Of a DNA stretch of 59,969 nucleotides, positions 34,322 to 44,877 are shown one piece after another. The DNA comes from Acidomonas methanolica (GTDB lineage: Bacteria; Pseudomonadota; Alphaproteobacteria; Acetobacterales; Acetobacteraceae), in the NCBI RefSeq assembly GCF_004346035.1, contig NZ_SLZN01000018.1, positions 1 through 59,969 of the forward strand, in the 5' to 3' direction. A program made the translations under genes and the position numbers. Position 1 is the first letter of the stretch. Every line of letters starts with the position of its first letter. Below the pieces are notes generated by a model. That model was given only the letters and a program-made list of their open reading frames with translations. It was not told the origin of the DNA and did not search any database.

Positions 34322-36373
34322 ATGTCATTTCGTCACGTCCCTCTGGCGCTCGCCGTGCTGGCGTCCTGTTCCGCAGCTTTCGCGCAGACGCAGGGGGCCG
34401 AAAAAGCGAAGCCCCACGCGCGGAAGGCGCTTCCGGCCAATCACGTCGCGCAAAACGGGTCGGAGAGTGTGGAGCGCATCACCGTGAGCGCTACGCGCCG
34501 TCCGACGCCGGTGGACGATATCGGCACCTCCGTCACTGTCATCACCGCTCAGGAGATCCAGCAATTGCAGCGCCGGACGCTGCCCGATCTTCTGGAGAAC
34601 GCGCCGGGGATGAATGTGGTCCGGACGGGCGGTCCGGGTGGCGCGACGTCCATCTTCATGCGCGGCCTGCCCTCCAACGCGGTGAAGGTCCGGCTCGACG
34701 GGATGGAGGTCAACGATCCCAGCGCCTATTCCGGCGCGTTCGATGCCGGGCAGTATCTGACGGACGGGATCGGGCGCGTCGAAATCCTGCGCGGGCCACA
34801 AAGCGGATTGTACGGGGCGGATGCGTTGGCGGGGGTGATCGATATCACCAGCGTCAAGGGGAAGGGGCGGTTCAAGCCGTTCCTGCGCCTGGAAGGCGGG
34901 CAGTTCGGCACGTTCAACCAGACGCTCGGCGCGACCGGCGCGCAAGGGGCGTTCCATTACGCCGTCTTCCTGTCGCATAGCCGCGTCGTGGATGTGCCGA
35001 ACGTGCCGAAGGCGCTGCGGGGCGGCCGGGACGTGCCGGGATCGCGCAACGACAATCGTTCGGCCAATATACGGCTGGGCTATGACGTGACGCGGCAGTT
35101 CGATCTCGGATTGACGGCTCATCTGACCCAGTCGAAATATCTCTATCCGTCGACCGCCTATGGCTACACGGATGCGCCGCCCTATTACACGGTTTACGTG
35201 CCGAGCAATTATCGCGACCAGACCGACATGAATCTCGCCGTGGTGCGCGGAACGGCTCATCTGGCCTCGTTCGACGGGCGCTTCGAACAGATTCTCGGGG
35301 TCGGGTACGTGGTCTATCGCAATCGCTCCCTGAGCGGCGTAGCGGGTTCGACGCCCACGCTTTATTCCGGCGGCCGGTTCAAGGTGGACTGGCACGGCAC
35401 CACGCGGCTGGGGCGCTTCGGCTCGCTCCTCGTCGGCGCCGAACATATTCGCGACATGCTGACGCAGAACGATGGCGGCGGCGCCGTCGCCGTGGACAAG
35501 GCAATGCAAACCGAGGCGGGCTATGGCCAGTATCAGGGCAACTGGCGCCATATCCTTTATGGAGCCGCGAATATCCGCTTCGATTCCAACTCGCGCTACG
35601 GGCAATACGTCACCTGGCGTGTCGCGCCCGCGATCCATATCCCGCAGACCGGCACGGTCCTGAAGGCGAGCGGCGGCAGCGGCTTCCGCGGTCCGTCGCT
35701 CGAACAACTCTTCGTCAGCTATCCCAGCGCCTATGGCAATTTCCTGTCCAACCCGAATCTGCGCGCGGAGAGGCTGAACGGCTACGATGCGGGGGTGGAA
35801 CAGGCGCTGCTCGGGGGAAAGCTGCGCATGGGCGCGACATGGTACGAGAATTTCGTGCGTAACATCATCGAGACGGGCTGCGCGGGCGGGCCGGGCGGCT
35901 GCTACGACACGTCGCTCTTCAACGTGTCGCAGGCCGAGACTCACGGCGTGGAGTCATTCGTCAAATGGACGCCGCGCAAGGGGCTCGATTTCGCGCTGGA
36001 CTACACATGGACGGTGGCGCGGAACACGAAATATACCTCCGCCCAATCCGCCGAGGTGCCGCGCATTCCGCATGACAAGATCAGCTTCGTCACGCGCTGG
36101 GATGTGACGCCGAGGCTGAACGTCGCCTCGACATTGCTCTGGGTGAGCCACTGGCGTGATCTCGACCGCTTCGGGGTGATCCGGAATTGCCGCTCGACCT
36201 GCGTCCGCGCGCCGGGCTATTTCACCATCAATCTGGCGGCAAGCTACAAGATCAATCGTATGCTTTCGGTCTATGCGCGGGCGGACAATCTGCTGAACCG
36301 GCAGTATCAGAATCCGGTCGGCTATCTCCAGCCGGGCCGCGCGGGTTATGGCGGGTTCACGCTGACCTATTGA
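34322..36373 (+). CDS. btuB: TonB-dependent vitamin B12 receptor BtuB
   Basis: Outer-membrane cobalamin transporter, 683 aa. A signal peptide (FRHVPLALAVLASCSAAFA) is followed by a TonB-box-like VERITVSATR, a plug domain (LPDLLENAPGMNVV, SIFMRGLPSNAVKVRLDGME, VEILRGPQSGLYGADALAGV) and a 22-strand barrel ending RAGYGGFTLTY with an aromatic last residue. The ATG at 34322 is chosen because it begins the signal peptide. Substrate identity comes from the riboswitch upstream and the btuFCD genes downstream. Confidence 0.93.
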   Translation: MSFRHVPLALAVLASCSAAFAQTQGAEKAKPHARKALPANHVAQNGSESVERITVSATRRPTPVDDIGTSVTVITAQEIQQLQRRTLPDLLENAPGMNVVRTGGPGGATSIFMRGLPSNAVKVRLDGMEVNDPSAYSGAFDAGQYLTDGIGRVEILRGPQSGLYGADALAGVIDITSVKGKGRFKPFLRLEGGQFGTFNQTLGATGAQGAFHYAVFLSHSRVVDVPNVPKALRGGRDVPGSRNDNRSANIRLGYDVTRQFDLGLTAHLTQSKYLYPSTAYGYTDAPPYYTVYVPSNYRDQTDMNLAVVRGTAHLASFDGRFEQILGVGYVVYRNRSLSGVAGSTPTLYSGGRFKVDWHGTTRLGRFGSLLVGAEHIRDMLTQNDGGGAVAVDKAMQTEAGYGQYQGNWRHILYGAANIRFDSNSRYGQYVTWRVAPAIHIPQTGTVLKASGGSGFRGPSLEQLFVSYPSAYGNFLSNPNLRAERLNGYDAGVEQALLGGKLRMGATWYENFVRNIIETGCAGGPGGCYDTSLFNVSQAETHGVESFVKWTPRKGLDFALDYTWTVARNTKYTSAQSAEVPRIPHDKISFVTRWDVTPRLNVASTLLWVSHWRDLDRFGVIRNCRSTCVRAPGYFTINLAASYKINRMLSVYARADNLLNRQYQNPVGYLQPGRAGYGGFTLTY

Positions 36374-36410
36374 CCGGGGGCGGCGAAACGGGGCGGCGAG
36401 TGGCGGGGGA

Positions 36411-37238
36411 ATGATGCGGCGCGCGGCTCTGGCGGGGATTTTGCTGGCGCTCTGGTCCGGCATGGCCGAGGCGCGGGCGCGCCGAATCGTTTCGCTCAAT
36501 CTCTGTCTCGACCAGATGGTGCTCCTGCTGGCCGATCCTGAGGATATCGCCGGCCTGTCCCCTCTGGCGCGCGATTGCAGCGAGGCGGTGCTCTGCGAGC
36601 GCGCGCGCGGCGTGCCGGTGATGCGCCCGTCGGCCGAGGCGATCGTGGCGCGGCGGCCGGATATCGTGCTGGCGGGGAGCTATACGGCGCTGATGGCGGT
36701 TCACGCGGCGGAGCAGGTGGGGGTGCGGGTGCTGCGTCTTCCGCCTGTCGAAACGCTGGAGATGTTTCCGCAGCAGGTCCGGGAGGTCGCGCGGGCGCTG
36801 GGGCGCGAGGACCGCGCCGGGGCGGTGATCGCGGCGTGGGAGCGCGGGCTGGCGGCGTTTCCGCCTGTGACGCGCCCGCGTTTCTCCGCGCTGATCTATG
36901 AGGCGCATGGCTATGCCACGCAGGCGGGGTCGCTGCCGGACGCGCTGTTGCGGCGTGCCGGTTTCACGAACGCCGCAGCCGGCCCCGGCGGGCGGGCGGA
37001 CGGCGTCTGGACGCTGGAGCGGCTGCTGGCGCACAAGCCCGACCTGCTGGTGCTGGACCGGGATGCGGCGGGCGTGTCGCTGGCGCAGGCGATGCTCGAC
37101 AATCCCATTCTGCTGGCCAATTTCCCGCCGCCTCACCGGATCGACATTCCGGGGCGGCTCTGGATCTGTCCATTGCCGCAAACACTGGACGTGTTGCGCC
37201 GTCTCGCGGCGGCGCGCGCGGCTCTGGAGGGGAAATGA
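36411..37238 (+). CDS. btuF: cobalamin ABC transporter substrate-binding protein BtuF
   Basis: Periplasmic type III binding protein, 275 aa, with a signal peptide (RRAALAGILLALWSGMAEA). The first lobe opens with RRIVSLNLCLDQMVLLLADP, and PDIVLAGSYTALMAV and a long linking helix follow, typical of BtuF/FhuD-type proteins. Two adjacent ATGs (36411, 36414) are equally possible after GGGGGA. Its stop overlaps the btuC ATG by 4 bases. Confidence 0.88.
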   Translation: MMRRAALAGILLALWSGMAEARARRIVSLNLCLDQMVLLLADPEDIAGLSPLARDCSEAVLCERARGVPVMRPSAEAIVARRPDIVLAGSYTALMAVHAAEQVGVRVLRLPPVETLEMFPQQVREVARALGREDRAGAVIAAWERGLAAFPPVTRPRFSALIYEAHGYATQAGSLPDALLRRAGFTNAAAGPGGRADGVWTLERLLAHKPDLLVLDRDAAGVSLAQAMLDNPILLANFPPPHRIDIPGRLWICPLPQTLDVLRRLAAARAALEGK

Positions 37239-38224
37239 AACACCCGGCTCTCTGGCTCGCGCTTCTGGTGGCGCTGCTCTTCATGCTGGTCGTGGCGCAG
37301 GGGGAAAGCGGCATCAACGCCGCGCGCGGGCTGGCCGATCTTCTGGCGGGACGCGACTCGGTGGAAGCGACGATTCTGGGCCAGTTGCGCCTGCCGCGCG
37401 CCATTCTCGCCGTGCTCGTCGGCGGGGTACTGGGGCTCTCCGGCGCGGCATTGCAAGGGTATTTGCGCAATCCGCTGGCCGATCCGGCCTTGCTCGGCAT
37501 CAGCGGCGGCGCGGCCCTCGGGGCGGTCTGCATATTCTACATGGGGATTGCGCGGATTTCGGTGCTGCTGCTGCCGCTGGGCGGTCTGGCGGGCGCGATG
37601 CTGGCCGTGGTGCTGCTGATGCTGCTGGTCGGGCGCGGGGGGGCGTTCGTGCTGCTTCTGGCGGGGGCGGCGCTGACCAGCCTCTTCGCGGCGCTGACGG
37701 CGCTGACCCTGAATCTGGTGAAGAGCCCCTTCGCCTCGTTCGAGGTCGCCCATTGGCTGATGGGGTCGCTGGCGGATCGGGGGTTCGCGTCCGTGGCGCT
37801 CTGCCTGCCGGGGATCGTCGCGGGATCGCTGCTCATGGCAGGGACGGGACGCGCGCTGGATGCGCTGGCGCTGGGCGATGAGGTGGCGGAGAGCATGGGG
37901 TTCGTCCTGCGCGGCTGGAGCGGCGTTCAGGCGCGGCTCGTGCTCGGCGTGGCGCTCGCGGTGGGTTCCTGCACGGCGGTATGCGGGGCGATCGGCTTCG
38001 TGGGGCTGGTCGTGCCGCATGTGCTGCGCGGCTGGGTCGGCTACCGTCCGGCGGCGCTGCTCTGGCCGTCCTGTCTCGGCGGCGCGGCGATGCTGCTGCT
38101 CGCGGACTGGGCGGTGCGCATGTTGAGCGGGGGGACGGAGCTTCAGATCGGCGTGCTCACGGCGATCACCGGCGCGCCGGTCTTTCTCTGGCGGGTTCTG
38201 CGTCTGAGGCGGGAGGGGGAATGA
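37235..38224 (+). CDS. btuC: cobalamin ABC transporter permease BtuC
   Basis: FecCD-family inner-membrane permease, 329 aa with about ten helices. Signatures are LRLPRAILAVLVGGVLGLSG, GAALQGYLRNPLADPALLGI, GAIGFVGLVVPHVLRGWVG and a C-terminal ELQIGVLTAITGAPVFLWR. Overlaps btuF at its start and btuD at its end (both ATGA). Confidence 0.93.
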   Translation: MKHPALWLALLVALLFMLVVAQGESGINAARGLADLLAGRDSVEATILGQLRLPRAILAVLVGGVLGLSGAALQGYLRNPLADPALLGISGGAALGAVCIFYMGIARISVLLLPLGGLAGAMLAVVLLMLLVGRGGAFVLLLAGAALTSLFAALTALTLNLVKSPFASFEVAHWLMGSLADRGFASVALCLPGIVAGSLLMAGTGRALDALALGDEVAESMGFVLRGWSGVQARLVLGVALAVGSCTAVCGAIGFVGLVVPHVLRGWVGYRPAALLWPSCLGGAAMLLLADWAVRMLSGGTELQIGVLTAITGAPVFLWRVLRLRREGE

Positions 38225-38979
38225 ACCGGCTGGTGATCGACGGAGTTTCGCTCTCGCGCGGCGGTGTGCGGATCGTCGAGGGGGTTTCGCTCACCGTCGC
38301 GCCGGGCGAGGTGGTCGGGCTGATCGGGCCGAATGGGGCGGGCAAGACCTCGCTGCTCTCCCTCGCGGCGGGGCTGGCGGTGCCGGACTCCGGGCAGGTG
38401 CTGTTCGAGGGCACGGAGATCGGGCCAGCGGGGGCGGCGTGGCGGGCGCGACGCCTGGCCTGGGTGCCGCAATTCCCTGTCGAGCCGCCCCCGATGGGTG
38501 TCCGGGCGGTGGCGGCGCTGGGCCGTCTGCCGCATGGGCAGAGCGGGCGGGCGGCGGAGGTGCATCCCGCCGTGACGCGGGCTCTGGAGGTCACGGGCAT
38601 GGCGGCGCTCGCGGACCGGAGCGCGGGCAGGCTCTCCGGCGGCGAGCGGGCGCGGCTGGCGCTCGCTCGCGCCCTGGCCGTGGACGCGCCGGTGCTGCTG
38701 GCGGATGAGCCGGTGGCGGCGCTCGATCCGGAGCACGCGCTCTCGGTCATGGGGGTGTTGCGAGCCGTGGCGGCGGAGGGACGCTGCGTCGTGGTGGTGC
38801 TGCACGATCTGCCGCTGGCGGCGCGGTTCTGCGACCGGCTGGCGCTGATGCGGGGTGGCCGCGTGCTGCTGTCCGGGCCGCCGCCGGAGGTGCTGACGGA
38901 GGCGACGATCGCCTCGGCCTATCGTGTCCGGGCGCGCTGGATCGACGGGGCGCCGGTGCCGTGGGAGAGGCTGGGCTGA
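38221..38979 (+). CDS. btuD: cobalamin ABC transporter ATP-binding protein BtuD
   Basis: ATPase of the cobalamin importer, 252 aa. Walker A GPNGAGKTS (residues 36-44), Q-loop WVPQFPV, signature LSGGERARLALARAL, Walker B VLLADEP and H-loop VLHDLPL are present. The ATG at 38221 overlaps the btuC stop. It ends 4 bases from the stop of mntH on the other strand. Confidence 0.93.
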   Translation: MNRLVIDGVSLSRGGVRIVEGVSLTVAPGEVVGLIGPNGAGKTSLLSLAAGLAVPDSGQVLFEGTEIGPAGAAWRARRLAWVPQFPVEPPPMGVRAVAALGRLPHGQSGRAAEVHPAVTRALEVTGMAALADRSAGRLSGGERARLALARALAVDAPVLLADEPVAALDPEHALSVMGVLRAVAAEGRCVVVVLHDLPLAARFCDRLALMRGGRVLLSGPPPEVLTEATIASAYRVRARWIDGAPVPWERLG

Positions 38980-38983
38980 GGCG

Positions 38984-40279
38984 TCAGATCGTATCGACGA
39001 GCAGCTTGATGTTGAGCGCCAGGATGATCGCGGCCGTCAGCCAGGCGAAGGCGGCGGTCTTGCGCGAGACGACGTGGCGTCCCATCAGGCGGCGATTGGT
39101 CACGAACAGCACCAGCGGGATGACGGCGAAGGGAAGCTGGAGCGACAGGATGATCTGGCTGAAGATCAGCAGCGCGTTCACCCCGTGATCGCCCGTCAGG
39201 GCGATGACCACCAGCACCGGCACCAGGGCGAGGCCGCGCGTGACGAGACGTTGCAGCCAGTCGGGAATGTGCAGGTCGAGAAAGCCCTGCATCGTGATCT
39301 GCCCGGCCAGCGTGCCGGTGACGGTCGAGTTCGTTCCGGCCGCCAGCAGGGCGATCGCGAAAAGAGTCGAGGCGATGCCGACGCCGAGGATCGGCGAGAG
39401 CAGATGGTAGGCGTCCTCGATCTCCGCGATGTCATGATGGCCGGTGGTGTGAAAGGCGGCGGCGGCGACGATCAGGATGGCGGCGTTGATGAAAAGCGCG
39501 AGCGTCAGGGCGATCGAGGAATCCAGCGTCGCCCAGCGGATGGCCTCGCCGCGCCCCGAAACGCGGTCATAGGCGCGTGTCTGGACGATGGCGGAATGCA
39601 GATAGAGATTGTGCGGCATCACCGTGGCGCCGATGATGCCGATGGCGAGGTAGAGCATCCCCCCATGTGTGAGGATGGCCTCTCGTGGGATGAAGCCCGA
39701 CAGCACCTCCCCGACCGGCGGCGCGGCGGCGACGAGCTGCACGCCGAAGCAGACGGCGATGACGGCCAGCAACGTCATGACGAACGCCTCCAGCCGCCGG
39801 AAGCCGCGATTCATCAGCGCGAGCACGAGCGCCGCGTCGCCGGCCGAGATCAGCGCGCCCCAGAAGAGCGGAATGTGGAAGAGCAGTTGCAGCGCGACGG
39901 CCGTGCCGATCACCTCCGCGAGATCGCAGGCGATGATGGCCAGTTCGCAGGCGAACCACAGGACGAGATTGATCGCGGGATGGAAATTGTCGCGACAGCT
40001 CTGGGCGAGGTCGCGCCCGGTCGCAATGCCCAGCCGCGCGGAAAGCGACTGGAGGAGCATGGCCATCAGGTTGGAGAGCAGGATGACCGAAAGCAATGTG
40101 TAGCCGTAGGACGCACCGCCCTGAAGATCCGTGGCCCAGTTGCCCGGGTCCATGTAACCGACCGAGACGAGGTAGCCCGGACCGCTGAAGGCGAGGAAAC
40201 GGCGGAGCCATGACGCGCCGTCGCCTCCGACATGGATCGACGCGAAGACTTTCGGCAGGCTGGCGTGCTCGGGGGTCAT
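38984..40279 (-). CDS. mntH: Nramp divalent metal transporter MntH
   Basis: Proton-coupled manganese/iron importer, 431 aa, about eleven helices. The metal-site residues of true Nramp proteins are kept: DPGN at 44-47 in helix 1 and MPH at 221-223 in helix 6 ([20 protein letters not shown]). It is the last gene of a minus-strand unit FUSC-guaD-mntH; its ATG overlaps the guaD stop by 4 bases. No Mur/MntR operator could be assigned since it has no promoter region of its own. Confidence 0.94.
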   Translation of the reverse strand: MTPEHASLPKVFASIHVGGDGASWLRRFLAFSGPGYLVSVGYMDPGNWATDLQGGASYGYTLLSVILLSNLMAMLLQSLSARLGIATGRDLAQSCRDNFHPAINLVLWFACELAIIACDLAEVIGTAVALQLLFHIPLFWGALISAGDAALVLALMNRGFRRLEAFVMTLLAVIAVCFGVQLVAAAPPVGEVLSGFIPREAILTHGGMLYLAIGIIGATVMPHNLYLHSAIVQTRAYDRVSGRGEAIRWATLDSSIALTLALFINAAILIVAAAAFHTTGHHDIAEIEDAYHLLSPILGVGIASTLFAIALLAAGTNSTVTGTLAGQITMQGFLDLHIPDWLQRLVTRGLALVPVLVVIALTGDHGVNALLIFSQIILSLQLPFAVIPLVLFVTNRRLMGRHVVSRKTAAFAWLTAAIILALNIKLLVDTI

Positions 40280-41607
40280 GCGGCGCGCGTCCCTGCGACA
40301 TAGGTGGCGCGAACGTGCCGGTCGTCCCCCAGCATGGTCAGGGCGAAGAGCACGTCGTTCCACGACTCCGCGCGGCTGACGCGTTCGGCGCTGAGCGGGG
40401 TCGCGGCGGGGTCGAGGACGCAGAGATCGGCCTCGATGCCCGGCGCGAGTTCGCCGATGACGCCGCTCAGCTCCAGAGCGCACGCGGCGCCGGTGGTCGC
40501 GAGCCAGTACGATTGCGCGGGGTGCAGCCGGTTGCCGCGGGCGTGAGCGACCTTGTAGGCCTCGTTCATGACGCGCAGGATCGAAAGACTGTCGCCCGCG
40601 CCGACATCGCTGCCCAATGCCACACGGACGGGGCGGCCCGGATCGAGGGCGGCGAAAAGGTCGAAATTGCCGCTGCCGAGGAAGAGGTTGGAGCGCGGGC
40701 AATGGGCGATCGCGCAGCGCGCGTCGTGGCAGTGATGCCGGTCATGTCCGCTGAGATGCACGCCGTGGCCGAAGATGGCGCGCGGACGGACGAGCCCGGC
40801 ATGGGCATAGACGTCGAGATAGCCGGAGCGGTCCGGGAAAAGCCGCCGCACCCACGCCTCCTCGGTTTGAGTTTCGAGCAGATGGGTCTGCATGTAGAGG
40901 CCGGGCGTCTCATCCAGCAGAATGCCCGCGAGGCGCAGTTGTTCCGGCGTGCTGGTCGGCGCGAAGCGAGGGGTGACGGCATAGAGTTGCCGCCCCGTCC
41001 CGTGCCAGCGATCGATCAGCAGGCGGGACTGGTCGTATCCCGTCTGCGCCGTATCGCACAGGGCGTCCGGGGCGTTGCGGTCCATCAGCACCTTGCCCGC
41101 GATCATGCGCGTGTTCCGGCGGGCGGATTCGGCGAAGAAGGCCTCGACGGATTCGGGATGGACGGTGCAATAGACCGCCGCCGTCGTCGTCCCGGTGCTG
41201 AGCAGTTGATCGAGGAAGATCCTGGCGACCTCGGCGGCGTAGGCCGGGTCCGAGAACCGGGTTTCCTCCGGGAAGATGTAGCGCGTCAGCCAGGTCAGAA
41301 GCTGCTCGCCATAGGAGGCGACGGCGCGAAGCTGCGGATAATGCACATGGGCGTCGATGAAGCCAGGGCCGATCAGGCAGCCGCTGTGATCGTCCTCGGG
41401 CAGGTCGGGCGGCAGGGTGGGGCGCAGGACGCCATACGGGCCGATTTGCGCGATCTTGCCGTTCTCGATGAGAAGGAGCCCGTCGGGTTCGATATCGAGC
41501 GCCTCCTCCGCCGCGCCGGAGAACGGTCCATGCGCGAAGGGATCGTGGCGGAAACGCAGAAGGCTACCGCGCAGGATACGGGGCAGGGCACGCGTGGGCG
41601 GCGTCAT
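40276..41607 (-). CDS. guaD: guanine deaminase GuaD
   Basis: Zinc amidohydrolase converting guanine to xanthine and ammonia, 443 aa. It has the metal motif H87-V-H89 in DAHVHYPQ, the guanine-deaminase segments [44 protein letters not shown] (metal His) and [15 protein letters not shown], and a late Asp in LGSDVGAG. The ATG at 41607 starts the family N-terminal segment. It lies 10 bases after the FUSC gene and overlaps mntH. Confidence 0.94.
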   Translation of the reverse strand: MTPPTRALPRILRGSLLRFRHDPFAHGPFSGAAEEALDIEPDGLLLIENGKIAQIGPYGVLRPTLPPDLPEDDHSGCLIGPGFIDAHVHYPQLRAVASYGEQLLTWLTRYIFPEETRFSDPAYAAEVARIFLDQLLSTGTTTAAVYCTVHPESVEAFFAESARRNTRMIAGKVLMDRNAPDALCDTAQTGYDQSRLLIDRWHGTGRQLYAVTPRFAPTSTPEQLRLAGILLDETPGLYMQTHLLETQTEEAWVRRLFPDRSGYLDVYAHAGLVRPRAIFGHGVHLSGHDRHHCHDARCAIAHCPRSNLFLGSGNFDLFAALDPGRPVRVALGSDVGAGDSLSILRVMNEAYKVAHARGNRLHPAQSYWLATTGAACALELSGVIGELAPGIEADLCVLDPAATPLSAERVSRAESWNDVLFALTMLGDDRHVRATYVAGTRAA

Positions 41608-41617
41608 GCGGCGCTCC

Positions 41618-43810
41618 TCAGCCTCGTACCCGTTTTGCCACGGCTTTCTGGTCCGCGGTGGCCAGGCTGTCGATCCGGCCGGTGAAGTGATGTCTGGTGT
41701 CGAGGAATTCCGGATTCTCCCGCATCGCATAATCGATCAATACGAGATAGGAGATACCGCGCTCCAGTTCCAGACGGGTCAGCAGATCCGTTTCCATATG
41801 TTCGAGATGACGCAGGCGGCGTATCGCGATCTGCGCGATGCGCGTGGCCGCGACATAATGCGAGCGGGAGCGGGAAATGCGTTCCAGCACGGCGAGGATG
41901 GACCGCCGGGCGGAATCCGGCAGCAGGTCGCGGCCCAACAGGCGGTGCAGGCGGATGATGTTCAGCCCCATCGTCATCGTGGCCAGCGCGCCCTTGAGAT
42001 AATGCTCGACCACCACGCTCGGTTTTGCGCCCGCATGGCGGATCAGCCGCGCAAGCCGGTCGATGGAACGCCCCAGCCAGTGACGGGGGTCCGGCGCGTT
42101 GTCCACCGCGCAGAGGGAACGGAGTTCGGCCAGCATTTCCCGGCGCAGGCGGAAACGTTCCGCATTGGTATTGAATGGCAGCACGACATGGAAGATGAGC
42201 ACCGCCGCCGCGGCACCCAGCACGGTGGCCGAGGAGGCGTTGAAATACTGCACCTCATCGATCCGATGCGCGTTGCCCAGACCCAGCATGGAGGGCATCA
42301 GCAATCCATAGGCCGCCGATTGCAGCACATAGCCCGGATGGCCGCGCGCGATGGCGCCGAAGAACATGGCCGGGCCGAGACAGGCGATGGCGAGTTCATA
42401 GGTGCTGGCGAGGGGAAGGAACACGAAATCCAGCACGGCGGCCGCCACGGCCGCCCATATCACGCCCCACATGAATTTCAGGCTGGCGAGGACCGGATTG
42501 TCCGTGACGGCGAAAAGACCGCAGACGAGGGCGGTGAAGGTGACGAAGGTCTGGCCGGACGGCCACGCCGTCACTTCCCAGACCAGGGCGGAAAACAGGA
42601 CGGCGGCGGCGACGCGCAGACCGTTCTGGAAAGCGTTGATCGGGTCCCGGTGGATATCCAGGCGGAAGGTGAAGCGGTCCTTCGGGTTGGCATGCAGACT
42701 GGCCTCGTATTCGCTGATGGTGGCGTCCAGATCCTGCAACAGTTCGGCGAGGGCGATGAAGAGCACCCGCTCGTTGAGCGGGCGGGGGCTATGGTCCGGG
42801 CCGACGGCGTCCGGATGCTCCGACGTGCCGAGGGCGAGGCAAAACCTGATCTGCGCCTGCACGTCCGCCAGCAAGGCGGCCGTCGCCTCGTTTCCCGCCA
42901 GCCGGGCCGTCAGTCCGCACAGGAAGGCACGCACCGGCGCCGCGTGCTCGTAGAACCCGGTGTTGCGATGTTCGAGCGCTCTCAGCCTGGCGGAAAGGCC
43001 CATCCCGCGGGACAGCAGGAGCGAGACCGAGGCGAGGGCGGCGCGGGCGTGATCGCCTTCATGCCCGTACGGGCCCATCTCGATCTCGGCGTATTCGATC
43101 TCGCTGCTCAGTCGCAGGATCACGCCGAACAGCGCCCGCGCCCGGCTGATCGCCTCGGGCGTCTCCTCCATGAGGTCAGCGATGGCGGTGGCGACGGAGG
43201 ACAGGGCGGTCTGGAGTTTGCTGCGGACGGCCATGCGCGCGGCGTGTTCCTGCCCGCGGGCGAAGATCAGCCCGATCGCCGCCTCGCAGACGATCCCGAG
43301 TGTGATGTAGGTCAGCCGGGACACGGTGATGAAGAAGATGTTCTCCGGATGTGAAACGGCGTCCATGCCGACGATGGCGCAGGTATAGCCCGCGAGCACC
43401 ATGGCGTAGGCGCGGAAATTGCTGACGAAAGTCGCAAGGCCCGAGCAAAGGCCCGTCCAGATGGCGATGGAGGGAAAGAAGAGCCAGGGTTGCTGCGGAA
43501 AGGCGATGATCAGGCTCGCAGCGGCCAGACCGCCGAGAATCGTGCCGAAGAGACGCCAACGCGCCTTGGAAAGGCTTTCGCCGCGGGACAGTCCCGCGAC
43601 GGCCCAGACGGTCATCGGCGCCCAGGCCGGGCTGTCGAGTTCCATCCACATCGCGATGGCCAGCGACAGCAGGGCGGCGAGCGTGTTGCGGGTCGCGAAG
43701 GCGAGGATCTGCGGCGACGGCGAAAGCAGCCAGTCCCATTGGCCCGGCTGCGTGGGCGGTGGGGGCAGGGGGATGGCGCTGCGCGGCAACGAGGCGGACG
43801 CAGTGCTCAT
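41618..43810 (-). CDS. FUSC family transporter (aromatic acid exporter-like)
   Basis: Inner-membrane protein of the fusaric-acid-resistance/YccS-AaeB family, 730 aa. Two sets of hydrophobic helices (about residues 30-190 and 400-550) are each followed by a soluble, helical, Arg/Leu-rich domain. Family segments include MELDSPAWAPMTVWAVAGLS and GLRVAAAVLFSALVWEVTAW. Such proteins expel aromatic acids together with a periplasmic adaptor, but no membrane-fusion gene is seen here. First gene of the unit with guaD and mntH. The 155 bases upstream (43811-43965) hold no recognisable gene. Confidence 0.85.
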   Translation of the reverse strand: MSTASASLPRSAIPLPPPPTQPGQWDWLLSPSPQILAFATRNTLAALLSLAIAMWMELDSPAWAPMTVWAVAGLSRGESLSKARWRLFGTILGGLAAASLIIAFPQQPWLFFPSIAIWTGLCSGLATFVSNFRAYAMVLAGYTCAIVGMDAVSHPENIFFITVSRLTYITLGIVCEAAIGLIFARGQEHAARMAVRSKLQTALSSVATAIADLMEETPEAISRARALFGVILRLSSEIEYAEIEMGPYGHEGDHARAALASVSLLLSRGMGLSARLRALEHRNTGFYEHAAPVRAFLCGLTARLAGNEATAALLADVQAQIRFCLALGTSEHPDAVGPDHSPRPLNERVLFIALAELLQDLDATISEYEASLHANPKDRFTFRLDIHRDPINAFQNGLRVAAAVLFSALVWEVTAWPSGQTFVTFTALVCGLFAVTDNPVLASLKFMWGVIWAAVAAAVLDFVFLPLASTYELAIACLGPAMFFGAIARGHPGYVLQSAAYGLLMPSMLGLGNAHRIDEVQYFNASSATVLGAAAAVLIFHVVLPFNTNAERFRLRREMLAELRSLCAVDNAPDPRHWLGRSIDRLARLIRHAGAKPSVVVEHYLKGALATMTMGLNIIRLHRLLGRDLLPDSARRSILAVLERISRSRSHYVAATRIAQIAIRRLRHLEHMETDLLTRLELERGISYLVLIDYAMRENPEFLDTRHHFTGRIDSLATADQKAVAKRVRG

Positions 43811-43965
43811 ACCGGCTGTGAATGGACCATTTGTGAAATCATGCGGAAGATGATGGCAGGAGCGGGTTTCCGATCATAGGCGGCAAAATCTTAAAAAGCC
43901 GTTGCTTTGGGGCCATTACCTCCGGGACGCCGTGCCGCCTGACAGCCGGCTGGAGATGACGGCCA

Positions 43966-44877
43966 TCAGGAAGATGGCGTCGGCTCGGTTTCGGAAGGAA
44001 GTTGCAGGGGCGAGCAGGCCGCCTGGGCGGCTCGGCCAAGGACGATCATGCGGCGGGCGGCGACCGCGCCTCCGGCCATGTCGCCCGCGACGTGAGCGAG
44101 GAGCGGCGAACTCAGCACGGCATGGGCGGCGGTGTTGACGGCGGCTTCCGTGACGGCGGTGGCTGAGGCGGAAAGGGCCGTACGGCGGAGCAGGCCGAGC
44201 GTGGCGAAAAATCCGGGTCTCAACCCGTAGAGCGCCGCGATCTGCCGGATCAGCCGCGTGGCGCGCCAGGCGATGAGAAGCACGACGAGGGACGGCGCGG
44301 GGGTGGCGGCGAGCCCGGCGACGATCTGAAGGGCCGCGCGGCGGCCGAGCGCGTCCGCACGGGCGCGGAGATCGGCGGCGAGTCCGGCGCGGAGCAGCGC
44401 GAGGACGGCGTCCGGGTCGTTCTGCGCGTCGATGGCGGGACGATAGGCCGCGCCGCCCTCGACTTTCGAGAGCCAGAGGCGCGCGGCATGGAGGCGGCGA
44501 TGAGCATTCTCCGAGGCGAGGTCGGCGCGGAGCCTGTCGACCGCGTGGAGACCGGCGAGGCCGCGCAATTCATTGAAAATTCCGGCGAGCACGAGGCCGA
44601 AACCCGTTACGGCGACCGCCAGCGTCAGCCAGCCGAGCCATGCGGCCCGGGTGAATTGCGCGGCGACGAAATTGCCCACCTGCAAGGCGGCGAGCCCGAG
44701 GGCGAGGACGGAAAATCCGCTGAGCAGGAGGATGACGCCGCCGGGCAGGCGGCGGGAAGCGGGCGCGCCGTCCTCGATCGGCGGCGGGGCGGCCTCGACG
44801 CGCGCCATCCTGCGATTTTCCGTCTCGATACGCGGCCCGGGGCGCATTCCGGGGCGCAGGGGGGGAGCATCGGTCAC
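43966..44877 (-). CDS. ycjF: YcjF-like membrane protein (DUF697)
   Basis: Product of 303 aa: a Pro/Arg-rich N-terminus (1-45), two transmembrane helices (about 48-68 and 80-100), then the DUF697 region with LWLSKVEGGAAYRPAIDAQN and further hydrophobic segments. It follows ycjX with a 4-base overlap. The pair is conserved in many proteobacteria and tied to envelope or phage-shock stress; the biochemical role is unknown. Confidence 0.85.
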   Translation of the reverse strand: MTDAPPLRPGMRPGPRIETENRRMARVEAAPPPIEDGAPASRRLPGGVILLLSGFSVLALGLAALQVGNFVAAQFTRAAWLGWLTLAVAVTGFGLVLAGIFNELRGLAGLHAVDRLRADLASENAHRRLHAARLWLSKVEGGAAYRPAIDAQNDPDAVLALLRAGLAADLRARADALGRRAALQIVAGLAATPAPSLVVLLIAWRATRLIRQIAALYGLRPGFFATLGLLRRTALSASATAVTEAAVNTAAHAVLSSPLLAHVAGDMAGGAVAARRMIVLGRAAQAACSPLQLPSETEPTPSS

